Positions 1 to 11,000 of a stretch of 64,000 nucleotides of DNA are shown here, one piece after another (position 1 is the stretch's first letter; each line of letters begins with the position of its first letter). The notes below the pieces were generated by a model. That model saw only the letters and a program-made list of their open reading frames with translations. It made no database searches and had not been told where the DNA came from. Origin of the DNA: Chloranthus sessilifolius (Eukaryota > Streptophyta > Magnoliopsida > Chloranthales > Chloranthaceae); NCBI GenBank assembly GCA_021018995.1, contig CM037595.1, positions 77,563,159-77,627,158 on the forward strand, given 5' to 3'. A program made the position numbers and the translations under genes.

Positions 1-19
1 GCCCTGACCTCCAGGATGA

Positions 20-630
20 TATGTATCTCGTATCGGCCGATACATTCAATGTATCGGCGATACATTGAATGTATCGGTTTGATACATTGAATTTTTTATT
101 TTTTTTTTCGATTGTCTACACAATCAATGGCGACTGTGTAGACAATCGGAAAAAAAAATTAAAAAAATAAAAAATTTCGATTGTCTACACAGTCGCCATT
201 GATTGTGTAGACAATCGGAAAAAATATATATACATATTATCGGACGATACATTGAAATTATCGTCAAATAATTTCAATGTATCGTCCGTATCGTCCGATA
301 TGGGCGATACATTGCCCGTATCGGACGATAAGTACATTATTTTTAAGGGAGTACGATACAATGCCTTTGTATCGTACCGCCCAAGTCCAAAACCGATACG
401 TATTAGTATCGAACGATTTTTTGACCCATGGTATCCATAGGTCAAAAATTAAGAAAACCGGTATGTATCGTCCAACTCCAAAACCGGTACGCACCGGACG
501 ATACATACCAATATATCGTCCGATATATTCAAATTTTGTATGGGAGGCACCAGTACGGTACCTTGAATGTACCGTACTGTACTGGTGACCACCGATACGT
601 ATCAGTATCGAACGAGATTTTGATCCATGT
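20..630. repeat. Cluster of GATAC/GTATC palindromic words, probably nested hAT-type MITEs
   Basis: The stretch is built almost wholly from variants of GTATCGGCCGATAC, CGTATCGG and ATTGAAT. Near the left edge the word GTATCG...GATAC followed by ATTCAAT or ATTGAAT recurs at 21, 20 and 22 bp. Two right-end-like sequences are visible, each CATGG(G/A)TCAAAA in reverse complement (about 420-430 and 618-629), so more than one element is probably nested here. A possible flanking duplication is TATGTATC (left) and TGTGTATC (right), 7 of 8 matching. Short reading frames in this region are by-products of the repeat and are not called as genes. Related word-filled elements occur at 1013-1332, 6627-6832 and 23887-24168. 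Confidence 0.6.
109..217. repeat. Perfect 40-bp inverted repeat with A/T-rich loop
   Basis: Positions 109-148 are the exact reverse complement of 178-217, with a 29-bp A/T-rich loop between. Each arm is itself partly self-complementary: GATTGTCTACACA is mirrored by TGTGTAGACAATC around a short core. Transcription from either strand would give a long perfect hairpin. It lies inside the GATAC cluster, so it may be part of a foldback MITE. Confidence 0.9.
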
Positions 631-1012
631 GTGTATCACGTCATTATAGGGTGAAGGTGCCCCAACTCGTTATATAATCAATAACATTATTAAAATTGCT
701 TTTCAATTATTATCTTCTGGATTTAATACTTAATAAAATCGACATTAAAATATATTATTGTATGTGCCTTCATAGAAGTATATATGAAACAAGTTGATAG
801 TCTGCCTTTGACTAGTTTATGAAACATCTACATTACAATAAGAGAAATGAGAATATGCATTTGAACGCATTTGTGACCCGTGCGTTCCTAAGTTAAACCC
901 ATCCTCTAAGGGTTCACCAAGCCCCTTAGGGTTTTAGAAAAGAAGTAATATTTATTGGACCATTGTTCCCAACTCAGGTCAAAATTTCCCATCCGCTGCA
1001 TGAACCTGGTGC
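631..1012. other. Unassigned AT-rich spacer
   Basis: No coding signal, terminal repeats or structured repeat was recognised. The last eight bases (CCTGGTGC, 1005-1012) are the left target duplication of the next MITE. Confidence 0.6.
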
Positions 1013-1332
1013 CAATGTATTGCCGATACATTGAATGCATCGTCCTAGTATAATTTTTTTTTTTTTAAATCCCAAAAAATACATTAAAATTCTGGGACGA
1101 ATAATAAATTGACCGATAATTTGGACGATACGGACGATAATTTGACTGTTTCTAAGGGGCCATAGAAAAACCCTAAAATTTTGGGACGGACGATAAATTG
1201 ACCGATAATTTGGACGATATGAACGATAATTTGAACAATAATTTGACTGTTTTTTAGGGGGCAATAAAAACCCATTTTACCGTATCATTCCGGTCCAAAA
1301 CCGATACGTATCAGACGATATTTTCATCCATG
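1013..1332. mobile_element. hAT-type MITE (320 bp) with perfect 8-bp target duplication
   Basis: The element is flanked by CCTGGTGC at 1005-1012 and 1333-1340. It starts CAATGTATTGCCGATAC and, read in reverse complement, ends CATGGATGAAAATATCG; both begin with CA. The inside is filled with GATAATTTG, GACGATA and CGATACG words in both orientations. An 8-bp duplication with short degenerate termini fits non-autonomous hAT elements. It has no coding capacity. Confidence 0.8.
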
Positions 1333-1340
1333 CCTGGTGC

Positions 1341-1714
1341 ATTGAATTTTTGCACCTATGACTAACATTGGACTGTGGATAAATACCCTTTTTAATTATT
1401 TTTTTTAGGATGGACCTGATCGACCTTGGGCACGTTGCCGTGCACCTTATCCCCTGGATGAGTGCCATGTGGAGCCTAGCTCGTTCGAACGCATGGTTCA
1501 ACCATGCATTCAAATGCATAGTCATAAGCCTCTTATTTAAATCTAAAGGTATCAAAATATGGACGCAACAGCGACCATCTGTTTACTCTTAATGATTAAA
1601 AAATAGTTTTATTTTTATTTCATTACTACTATTATTTTTCTGTCAGTGTCATTTAACAATAGTTATACCCTTATAGGGTTAAATAATAAAACGTAGCTTT
1701 TAGGACATAAAAAA
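1341..1714. other. Unassigned spacer
   Basis: AT-rich sequence with one weak GC-richer patch (about 1410-1510). No gene or repeat family was recognised. Confidence 0.5.
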
Positions 1715-1868
1715 AAGGCCATTACCTAGTGTCGGTCCAGTAGGTACATGGTGTTGGGAGGGGTGGATGGGATACAGACCTAGCCTCTGGATTTTTTACA
1801 CACAAAGTAGCTGATCTCCGGACTCGACCCCTCATGCCACGCTTGACAGCCTAATCCTTTTACCATAC
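1715..1868 (-). mobile_element. tRNA-derived SINE, Au-SINE-like
   Basis: Read on the minus strand, the sequence has an A-box-like TGGTAAAAGG near 1855-1864 and a B box GGTCGAGTCC at 1820-1829. After these come a CTTTGTGTG-type stretch and a CCAGAGGCTAGGTCTGTATCC-like body. This order matches plant Au-type SINEs, which derive from a tRNA head. The 5' end abuts the hAT-like element that begins at 1869. The 3' end was placed by similarity of layout only. Confidence 0.55.
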
Positions 1869-2891
1869 CAGTGTTGTCAAATCATACCGATTTGCGATTC
1901 AAATCGTATGATTTGAATCGACTCGTAACCTTACAGATTCAAATCGAGGTCTCAAATCGCAAATCCCTTGAATCGACACAAAAAGCATCGAATCATACGA
2001 TTCGAATCAAATCGTACGATTCGATGGGATCTCGTAAGTCGCATCATATTGACTTGCGGAACCCACAAAATCTCTTCTTTTTACTTTTTTCTTTACCAAA
2101 AGACCCTATAGAGTTTTTTAAACTCTTTAGGGTTATCTTATTGCACTTTAGTGTTCTAAAGGCTTCTTTTAAGAGAGATTTGGTCTCTTTGGGTTTTTTT
2201 ATGGAAAATCTTTGAATCTTAATATCTTCTTCATCCCTCAACGAAATCAAGATCCGTTTTTTTTTTTTTCATCTTCTACGCTAAAATAGGAGCTTCCACG
2301 TGTAATTTTGCAAGGGATTGGTGCCTCCATCACAATTTGGACATTAAAAGGTATATCTAATGCTATTTAATGCTAGTTTTTTAATCAATTTTTTTATTTA
2401 CATTGGCATATAGAGCATGCATGCATTTATGCTTTTTGTCAAAAGGAATTTAAATTTCTTTTTTTACATGGGTCATAAAAAGCATTATGTTACATTTTTT
2501 TCCCTCATAAAAAATGTGAATGCATGAATCATGATGTTTCTATTTTTATTTTTTTCTCATAAAGAACTAATATGATATTATGCTTTTTTTTATTCTCATA
2601 AAAAGCATTATTGCATTATGTTTTACCTTTTTTTTATTCTCATAGATATGGATAGGCTTTTTTTTATTGACTTACAAAGGGCAAACGATGAAAATAGTTT
2701 TTTGACTTTTCATGATTCAAATGTGTTGGAAATGGTTGCTATTTTATATGTTGGCATTTTTCTATTTTTTCAGATCTTTATAATTTTTTTAAAAATTTTT
2801 TCAAATAAAATGATTGAATCTTACGATTTACGATTCGATTCAATTTTTCAGGAAATTGATTTACGATCCGATTCACGAGTTGACAACCTTG
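1869..2891. mobile_element. Non-autonomous hAT-like element with GATTCGAATC-type subterminal words
   Basis: The ends are inverted: CAGTGTTGTCAAATC on the left and CAAGGTTGTCAACTC on the right (reverse complement), about 13 of 18 positions matching. Both subterminal zones carry repeated GATTCAAATC, GATTCGAATC and CGTACGATT words, dense at 1885-2030 and again at 2810-2880. The flanking octamers TACCATAC and ACCATCAC are similar but not identical, so the target duplication is uncertain. The AT-rich middle holds no recognisable transposase. Confidence 0.55.
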
Positions 2892-3111
2892 ACCATCACA
2901 CCAAGCAATGGCCTGAGCCTAACCATTATTCTTGTTTTGAGTTGCATGTCCAAAACCATTTTATCATTGTGAAATACAAGAGTTTCATAAAAAGCATACA
3001 GAAAAAATACATAAATAAATAGATGGACCAAATAAATGAAATAAAAATTGAAAAAAACAAAAACAAAGAATTGTCTGTCTATAAGACAGAATTAGAGCAA
3101 GATGAACTCAC

Positions 3112-5075
3112 CCAAGCTGATCAATAGCAATGACTCTGAAACGACTGGCAAGTGCATCAAAGTTCCGGAAGAAGAAGCCCTGAGATGCCCCGTACCCATG
3201 AACCATAACGAGAGTAGGAGCGTCCCCTTTACTGTCAAACGTGACAGTATTGATAAACCTGGGCTGATCGCTAGAAGACCTAAACCATCTGACTTTCGAA
3301 CCAGGTGGCCCTGATCCTATATTCACCTGTTCTTGAACGTACCCAGTTCTGCAAGCCAGCCAATTTAGTAAATCGACCGTTTGGTCACAGAATGTGGAAA
3401 TGGCAAAAAATTTGAGAAACTACAATTTTGAGCATTAAACAATTTTTCTTTTTTGGGATTTGGCAATTGGGCCAGTTTGAGGGATTATGGTTTTTCTCAT
3501 TCAAGATATGGTATCTTACATAACATTTCAACTAAAAGATAGGGAGTAAATACTGACAAATTAGTGCGACTAAGCTTGAGCACTATAAAAAGTGACCCAG
3601 GCAAATATGCTGCACAGGTGGCACTGAAATCCTATCTCTAAACTCCAAGTGGCAGCAATCAAGTGGACGTGACACACCCGAAAACTCACTCATACCAATT
3701 GGAGGATTCTAACTGCTCAATCATCACACATACTTTTTGTACATAAAATGAGAGCCACTATCCATACACAGTTTAACTGTCTGCTTCACTTTTGAGCTCT
3801 TAATCAGACATTCAGGATCATCTAACCTGTGTAATATTTGGACTATGTTACACCTGTGAGTTCGGACATTGGAACTATCAAGTTCCAAATTTACAATGTA
3901 GATTGCCGGAGCACACTATACTCATCATCATTCTTAAAAATCTGAATTTTAAGGATTTTCAATTGAATTCCTATGAAAAAAGAACTACATTGGATCTAGG
4001 ACGCTCACTATTAATTCTCAGAAAACTAAGTTGAAAATTCATTAGTTTGGACATTTTAGGGAAAGAAAAAAATTTCAAACTGAGTTGCTTTTTTTTTTTC
4101 TTTTTTGGTCGTTGGGCACCTGAAATTATACCATCATTGTTAAAAATTCACAATTTCAATTTAATCCCTCGGAAGAAGGGAACAACTACATTGGATCTAG
4201 GGCATTCAGGATTCCGATTCTCACAAAAGTAAGTTAAAATTTCGTCTGTTTGGACATTCACAGAATGAAAGACAGCAAAAAAAAAAGGAATTTGAGTATC
4301 TACGAGCAAAATTTCCCTATAACAAGCCAACTTTACAAATCGAGAGCTGTCAACAAATCGGATCATCTAACCAGTATAAATTCAGGTGCCACATGTACAG
4401 TGTAGTTTGCCTGAGCAAACCATACTCATCATCATTCTTAAGAATCTGAATTTTAGACATTTGCAATTGAATTCCTATGAAATACAGAACAACTACATTG
4501 GATTAGGGCATTCACTACTCACATTCTCAGAAAAGCAAGTTGAAAATTTGTCTGTTTGGACATATACAGAAAGAACACCACAAAAAACAAGGAATTCAAG
4601 TATCTACAATCAAAATTCATCTGCCCCACCCATATGAGTTAAGAAGTCTGAACTATCATGTGCCACGTGTACATTGTAGATTGCACGAAAACCTGAATTT
4701 TAAGCCTCTTCAATCGAAACCCTAGGAAAAAGAGAACAACTACATTCGACCTAGGGAATTCACTACTCCAATTCTCAACAAACAAAGGAATTTCAGTATA
4801 TACGACCAAAATTCCGCAAATCAAGGGCTGGCAGGAAATCAGATTTCGCAAAATCTGAAACCTAGGATTGGAGAAAATCGGACTTACTTGACGACAGAGA
4901 GAAGGCGCTTCTCGGAAGCGATGATTCGATCAGTGGAAGTAGGAATCCATCGAAGAACGGAGGGCCAAACCGATTTCGATCTCGACGAAGAAGACGTTTT
5001 TGCTGAATCAACGCTGGTTTTCATGGTTTCTTCAGCCATTCTCGCTGCGTAGCTCAACCTGCCGAGCCTGCTCAT
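3112..5075 (-). CDS. CGI-58/ABHD5-like alpha/beta-hydrolase, lysophosphatidate acyltransferase (At4g24160 type), first two coding exons, partial
   Basis: Exon 1 is 5075-4888 and exon 2 is 3348-3112. The start codon is at 5075-5073, and a second in-frame Met opens the MAEET motif. Exon 1 ends with donor GTAAGT just after the SVV codons, and the split Lys codon (AA plus A) joins exon 2 in frame. Exon 2 encodes GSGPPGSKVRWFRS, INTVTFDSKG, LVMVHGYGASQGFFFRNFD and FRVIAIDQLG, then donor GTGAGT splits the last Gly codon. RWIPTSTD and HGYGASQG closely match the Arabidopsis family. Family members are cytosolic or lipid-droplet-associated enzymes with lysophosphatidic acid acyltransferase and lipase-type activities in lipid homeostasis. 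The nucleophile-elbow exon (GHSFGG) and the rest were not found at 1-3111, so either intron 2 exceeds 3.1 kb and leaves the window, or the gene is truncated. The open frame and clean splice sites suggest a live gene. Confidence 0.88.
3881..4830. repeat. Four diverged tandem copies of a roughly 200-270-bp unit inside intron 1
   Basis: Copies begin near 3881, 4121, 4385 and 4658. Each has an AATTCAATTT or AATTGAATTCC stretch, then GAACAACTACATTGGATCTAGG (variants), ATTCTCAGAAAA, AAGTTGAAAATT, TGTCTGTTTGGACAT and a closing AGTATCTAC. The order is kept and similarity is clear but well diverged. The whole array sits between the exon 2 acceptor (3349-3352) and the exon 1 donor (4882-4887) of the hydrolase gene. 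Confidence 0.8.
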
Positions 5076-5107
5076 CAGCCGACGACAAATTTGAGAAGCT
5101 CCAATTA

Positions 5108-5133
5108 CATATATATATATATATATATATATA
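5108..5133. repeat. (AT)n microsatellite in the 5' flank of the hydrolase gene
   Basis: Uninterrupted AT dinucleotides about 35 bp upstream of the start codon. They probably lie in the 5' untranslated leader or core promoter of the minus-strand gene. Confidence 0.9.
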
Positions 5134-6626
5134 GATATAGATATATTATAGTGAGAGAGAAAAAAAATTGTTTTCTACGCGGTTTGATTATTTGACCCAG
5201 AGATTGGGCACTCGTCAGAGTTCTAGAAGGTCAACAAGGCGGCCTGGCTTTGTTCCCAAATACTTCTAGGTACCATTATTTGTAACCAAAGATTCTTCTT
5301 TGTCAACCCTTACGTGATTAAACTGTTTTACTGATTTGAATCAGACAATGGAGATCTCTGTTCGTCCCAATATTCTATACAGTAGATCTTGAGATCACTC
5401 TCTTACTATCAAACGATTAGTTTTTTTATTCGATGAGACATTCACCCTAAAACGTTATCTTACAATTGTGTTAGATGTATGCTATAATCATGTTTGTTTT
5501 ATAGATGTGTGCAACGTGGAACGAAATTTTAAATGAGTGATTGTAGAATAATAATCATCTTAAGATCTATTGGGTAGAAGATTGAGCAATCTCTATTATC
5601 TAATTCAAAGCATTTGATATAGTTATACATAAAATTGGGTTGAGAAGGAAAAATCTAGGTTGAAAATAAAGGCACCCATACTTTAACATTACATAATATA
5701 TGGATGGGATGGCTGACACTCCTAGCTTTCCTAGTAAAAGCTTGGAATCTGTGTAATGCCAAAACCGGCTCGGTTGGACTTCAGATTCGAGCTTTTCCCA
5801 GACGCCTTCTCTCTTTCTTCTCTTGTTTGAGCAACAAAGATTCTTAGTAGATCTTGTCCGCGGTCAACATCGGCGCCAATAGTGGGTGCATGTGGATTTT
5901 GATGAAATTTGAAGGATGGTTAATCTATGCCGTAGGTGATGACCTTAATGGTCAAAAATTAATTTGCGTGGGCAATTTGTATATATTATATATAAGATGC
6001 CCATATGTTAGAGTTTTCGTTAGGCTAATAATCCGCGGCGTAGAGATTTTTCTATACCCACCATCAAGTGATCATCATGTGACGTCCATCACGAGGAGCA
6101 GGTGCAACGGCCACTTAGGTAAAGTCGATCAGATACCATTCAAAAAAAAAAGTTTTTTATGACTTTTTTAGGGTTAAAAATATGGTCAAAGTTAACGAAA
6201 ATTAATGCACCAAAGTTTTGGGGTGTTACCTTCTCTTTGACCCATCAAACGGAGGACAAAAAAATTTTAAAAATAATTTTTCTTTCTTTTTAAATCATAT
6301 CTCATGGCTGATCAACTAAAAACGGATTTTTTTAGGGTTGGTCGTGTCACATGGCATGTGATCTAACGATTGGGTGCAGATGTCCCCGGCGTATTCTCTC
6401 CTACGCCTTTTATTTTTATTTTTGTAAATTCCATAAATTAGAGTTAACTGCCATCTTGTACAAAAGAGAGTTTATATATTAAAACAAAAGTTGACATGTC
6501 TAAATTGGTCAATATATCAGATCTACTTGCCAACAACTAAAAAGAAACAAAATATTTGAAATATGCGAGGAAACGTCCTCCTCCTCAGTATAGGAGCACA
6601 CGTTCACTAGTATCAGAGCTTATATC
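5134..6626. other. Upstream region of the hydrolase gene and spacer, no gene recognised
   Basis: The part next to 5134 should contain the gene's promoter, but no specific motif can be named. Around 5330-5400 an ACTGTTT...GACAATGGAGATC segment resembles one at 34590-34640, suggesting a dispersed repeat. Near 6040-6410 the two sides show weak inverted similarity (ATCATGTGACG... and ...CACATGGCATGTGATC), possibly an old foldback element. Confidence 0.4.
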
Positions 6627-6832
6627 CATGGTATTAAAGTCGGTATGGGTTTGTTCGAGGTCGATATAAATTGACTGACAACGATACATAACGGTTAATT
6701 TTATTTAAAACAAAATTCAAGAAGTCTCGATCGAAATTGAGATGTATCGGCAATACCGATACAAAATATTGATACGTATCGATTTGGTCGAAAACTGATT
6801 TGTATCAGTATCGGCCGATTTTTGATACCTTG
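6627..6832. mobile_element. hAT-type MITE (about 206 bp) with GATAC words
   Basis: The left end is CATGGTATTAAAGTCGG and the right end, in reverse complement, is CAAGGTATCAAAAATCGGCC. The inside has CGATACAT, TATCGGCAATACCGATAC and TATCAGTATCGGCC. Flanking octamers CTTATATC and CCTATTCC agree at 5 of 8 positions, so the insertion is old. Its ends match those of 23887-24168. Confidence 0.6.
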
Positions 6833-6840
6833 CCTATTCC

Positions 6841-7387
6841 GGACCATGGGTGATCCTATGGTCCGGAATTGTAGTACTCTCCTCCCATATCCTCATGGGA
6901 ATCCTTATTTTCCTCCTCCTTTGACTTGTTGTTTGAGCTGACAATGACGTACTGTGGCATCAAGGCGAGCATGTGGGGGAGAAGAGGGCATGTGGGTCCA
7001 TGCGAGCAGGCGGTGGTGCAGGTGCGAAAAGAGGGGGATGGTTGTGGGGCTATGTGTGCAGGTGCGGTTGTGGGGTAATGGGTGCTAGTGGCAGTCTGAT
7101 GGGCCGGGGCAGAAACTAGGCGGGGGACCAGGGTGAGGGGCTCTCACAGATGGGTCCAGTTCCATTGGTGGTGGATCAAGGTCTATGATATCTAAGCGTC
7201 AACAAACGGGCCCTCCACAGCCACCGGAGCAAGAGCTGTGTAGGATTGGAATAACTTAGAAGTCACCTATAAATTTGTAGAGATTAAGTATTAAAAGTAA
7301 CAATTAAGAATTAAAATGCATGATGGATCACAATTAGGAAATATTTCACATAGTCTGATAATAACTAACAATGAATAACTTTCTATG
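6841..7387. other. Unassigned GC-richer spacer
   Basis: The stretch 6940-7230 is G-rich, with repeated GTGGGG, GGTGCAGGTGCG and GGGGCTATG patches. No open frame of note or known repeat was recognised. Confidence 0.4.
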
Positions 7388-7602
7388 CCATTATAAGAGC
7401 AGCTCTCTGCCTGCGTCGGAGCAGATTTTATCTGCTCTGACATAAAGCAAGAAGAGAGCAATTTTATCACTTAAAATAACCATATGTTAGACCAAATGGG
7501 GCGAAGAGCTGAGTTACCAAATGGGAAGTAGTTCCCTGCCGGAGCTAAAGAGAGAAATAGTTGCTATGTGCCCCAAAATAGCTAAACCAAATGCAGCATA
7601 AG
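7388..7602. mobile_element. MITE-like repeat, AGCAGCTCTCTGC family
   Basis: The sequence shares ATAAGAGCAG...GCTCTCTGC, TTTTATCACTTAAA, GAGTTACCAAA and GGGGCATA/TGCCCC-like segments, in order, with 37530-37735 and 37750-37960. It is a dispersed non-coding family of about 200 bp. The superfamily is not clear; the size and CCCCAAA-type end would fit PIF/Harbinger. Confidence 0.5.
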
Positions 7603-7689
7603 CATGCGTAATAGAGGTGTTGGTTGATTCATAATTGGTCTAGTGTATCTGTACATTATATACATGCATGTATTTTAGAGTAACTTCTC

Positions 7690-8045
7690 CAAACTCGAGT
7701 CATGATACAAATGACTCGAATTCCTAGTGGGTGTATGTCATTTCAATTACCTCTAAAAATTTAAAGATAGTATGTGCATGCAAGGATCAAAATTTCGGTC
7801 GAAATGACTGAAATTTCGGTCATCAAATGTATGGACTTGAAATTATCAACCGAAATTTCGGCCGAAATTCAAATTTTTGGCTGAAATTTCAGTCCCAAAT
7901 TTTGGTTTCGATCCCCTCCGAAATCGAAACGAAAACCAAAATTTTGATCATTGGGTGCATATCATTTCAATTGCCTCTAAAAGTTTAAAGGTAGTCGTTG
8001 CAACCACTAGGCGCTAGAGTCATGGGATATAATCTCATGACTTGA
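7690..8045. repeat. ACTCGAGTCATG foldback-type repeat, split by a later MITE
   Basis: The left part holds AAACTCGAGTCATGATAC...GACTCGAATTCCTAGTGGGTG and the right part ACCACTAGGCGCTAGAGTCATGGGATATAA...CATGACTTGAGTCAC. Similar words make up the foldback at 39036-39190. A segment of about 45 bp (GTATGTCATTTCAATTACC...) is duplicated on both sides of the MITE at 7781-7953. Confidence 0.45.
7781..7953. mobile_element. hAT-type MITE (173 bp) with GAAATTTCGG words
   Basis: The ends are CAAGGATCAAAATTTCGG on the left and CAATGATCAAAATTTTGG on the right (reverse complement). The inside is filled with CCGAAATTTCGGCCGAAATT-type self-complementary words. Flanks TGTGCATG and GGTGCATA match at 6 of 8, though the surrounding local duplication complicates that reading. 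Its ends and words match 18830-19079. Confidence 0.65.
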
Positions 8046-8099
8046 GTCACAAGGTGAAAATAGATTATTCACTACGTCAAAAAGCTTAAAAAACAACTT

Positions 8100-11000
8100 T
8101 TGCAATTTCAAAAGAATCACTGCCCAAGCAGTAGTATAATAATCCACTACCAAAATCAATTGTTTATTATATTAAAACAGTGGTTTAATTCCTTAACCAT
8201 CATCACGTGCAACTCTTTCCTCTAATCACGTGTAAATCTATTGGGTACCCTAATTAATTCCAAACTCTTCTCTCTTTATATTTCTAACAAAATTGTTGTC
8301 TCCATTAGAAACCTCTTTTCTTTCTCTCTGAAACCTCTTCCTCCCTCCCTCAACAAACCCTAGATTTTGCACGTGTCTCTCTCAAAATCTTCCATCATTT
8401 CCGTTCAGTTCATCAGTCCAATCTATTTCAAAGTTGTTATATGGTGGAAATGGATCGGAGGATTTAAGATGGATCGAGAGCCGGTGAATGTTGATCTACG
8501 TATGTTATATGATTTTGATCTTGTTGAGTGGAGGATTTGAGATGGATTAGAAGCTGGTGAATATAGACCTACGTATGTTATGTGGTTTTTAGTTACATTT
8601 TGATTGATTTTGAGTAGGATTTGAGATGGATCAGTTGATTTGTTGATTTTTCAATTTTTTCAATTTTTTGTTTGATTTGTTAATGCATTGATTTTCCAAT
8701 TTTTTGTTTGATTCGTTAAGTCGTCAAATATTTGTTTATTTGTTGATTTTCCAATTTTTTCAAATTTCCTTACACTTTTGTTCAAACAAAGAGATGAAAC
8801 CCTAATCCATTTTCTCTATTGAAATCCATCTCTTTCCATCGCCATTACAATCTCATCAATCATTTTCTTATTTCTTCTCTCTTTTCCTAAAAGCCAACTA
8901 GTCGTAGGGTTTCTTGATTCCCCATCTTCGATCGCTGAATCTTTCAATGTAAAGTGGTTGTTGCTCTTCAGTTTCTGTTACACAATCGTTTGATTTTTCA
9001 ATGCGCTGCAGATAAATCTATTTTAAATGGCGTCTCCAACTTCCATCACCAGATCGTTTGATTTTTTATTTGGTTTGGAAATGGAGCAAAACAGAGAGAT
9101 TTCACTGATACATTTTTTAGTTTTTGAATGCGCTACAGATAAATCAGCTTTTTGTTAGTTTGTTTTATTTTTTTATCATTCTAAGCTAGCAATGCGAAAG
9201 CTGGTGCTATGGATCTGGCTTGTAGTCTCGGCGGAAAGATCGAGAAGAAGGAAGTTCTTTCTGCTGTAGAACAATGCATTCTAACTTTCTTTTGATTTTG
9301 CTTTTGTTTTCTATGTAATGCATAGATATTTTGTAGATGTCTTGTTAAATCTTTGTTTTTTCTCGTCATCTAGATGTTGTGTTTTGATGTTTCCTTTTTT
9401 AAATTATAATGTTTAATTCTGGTATCTGAGGAACATGAGCGAATCGATCTAACAGAGTCGAAGAAAAAGATAAGTTTAATTTATATTGACAAAAATTTAA
9501 GCTTTTGATCTTTTATTATATTTGGTATGTTATTTGTGTAATGCATGACTGTTTTTTTCATGTGTTGTTAGATCTCTGTTTCTTTTTTGGTAATCTAAAT
9601 GTTTTGTTTTGGTGTTTCAGTTTTTAGACAATACTAATAAATTCTAGTATCTGAAGAAAACGAGCTATTTTCAAGCTATTTTTTTTTTCAGTTTTTTCAT
9701 TTTTTGTCAAAAATTTTAGGTTTATTCAAAATATTTACGTAATCAGTTTTTGGTTTATGCCACTCCGAACCAAAACGGAATGGAACTAGAATTGATTCAG
9801 TACGAATTGATATTCATCCATTGCAAATTTGCACAAGCTATCTGGAATTTCTTTCTCCAATGGTTTCAGGTGATTGGCCATTTGAGGAACTTTAGGTGGG
9901 GAAGTAGGAGAAGAGCTATTTGGAATATAACTCCACTTGCTCTGTTTTCGATAATCTGAAAAGAGAGGAATAGTCCGGGTCATTGACAACAAAGAATCGG
10001 ATTGGGAGGGTGCTGGCTAATAGTTTTCGAGCCAGTTAGATCCGATTTGCTCAGTTTTTGGGTCGGGTTCCGGTTTTAGGTCAAAACTTGTGACCCTACA
10101 TGCATCTAAACAATAAAAAGGAATTAAATCGGAGAGAAGTCCAAACTATTCGTGCAATATCCGGTAAAATCACAGAGAGATTTCAACAATATAAATAAAA
10201 AGGGTTAATGATTTATCAGGCTTCTCTCGCATGCATGTATGTTATTGTGGGTCCGACTCTCTTGGCCATCATTGAAACACCAAAATGGTGTCTACATGAT
10301 CTTACACTATCAATGGTTTAAGATGTGGGTCATCCATATATTCCATCAAAGGGTTAGATTATAGATTGAAGTGCCATAGGTCCCAAGTGGTGTTTTGGAG
10401 AGATTTAAGTCATCCGATTTGTGAGCTATAATGTCAACCGTTGTTTTCAATTTTAATGACTGATATTAAAGTTTATCGATCGTATGGTTCACATCCACCT
10501 ATAGGCATATTTCTTTGGGTTGAGACATGTTCCAATGATAGATTGCCACTTGGACAATTTAGATGGATCACAAATATGAGCCACATGCAATAACCTAAAA
10601 ATTGAGCCTAGTTCCCAAAGACTTCTTGCTATATCTACTTGAAATTACTACTTTTCAAACATTCCCATATTAATATAATCTTCACCATAAGTATGTGAAA
10701 GCACGTTTTCGTTAATTTATCAGTTTCAGTTTTAGCTTAACTCAAATATACTATTTAGATGTAGGTTGTTAAAGTTTAAAACCTGACACTCAACTCCGAG
10801 TCAATGAAGGCTTGAGACCTGAGTATAACAACCCAAACTCAGTCGCTTAATAATGAACAATTTTTTTGGCTTAAAAAAAATTCTGTTGTAATCTAATTTT
10901 TACCTTGCAAGTACTCACATCAGTCTTTTGATGGTTATCTTTTTTTATTTATTTAGAGCAAGTTACCTATATTAATTCAATCAGGTTTCAATTGAGTCTA

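Noticed and set aside
1-3111. Search for downstream exons (GHSFGG-type nucleophile elbow) of the hydrolase gene
   Set aside because: No matching coding sequence was seen on the minus strand; the region is repeats and AT-rich spacer.
9750-9992. Overlapping open frames on both strands near 9.8 kb
   Set aside because: Neither has a recognisable domain or splice support, and they are short frames in transposon interior.
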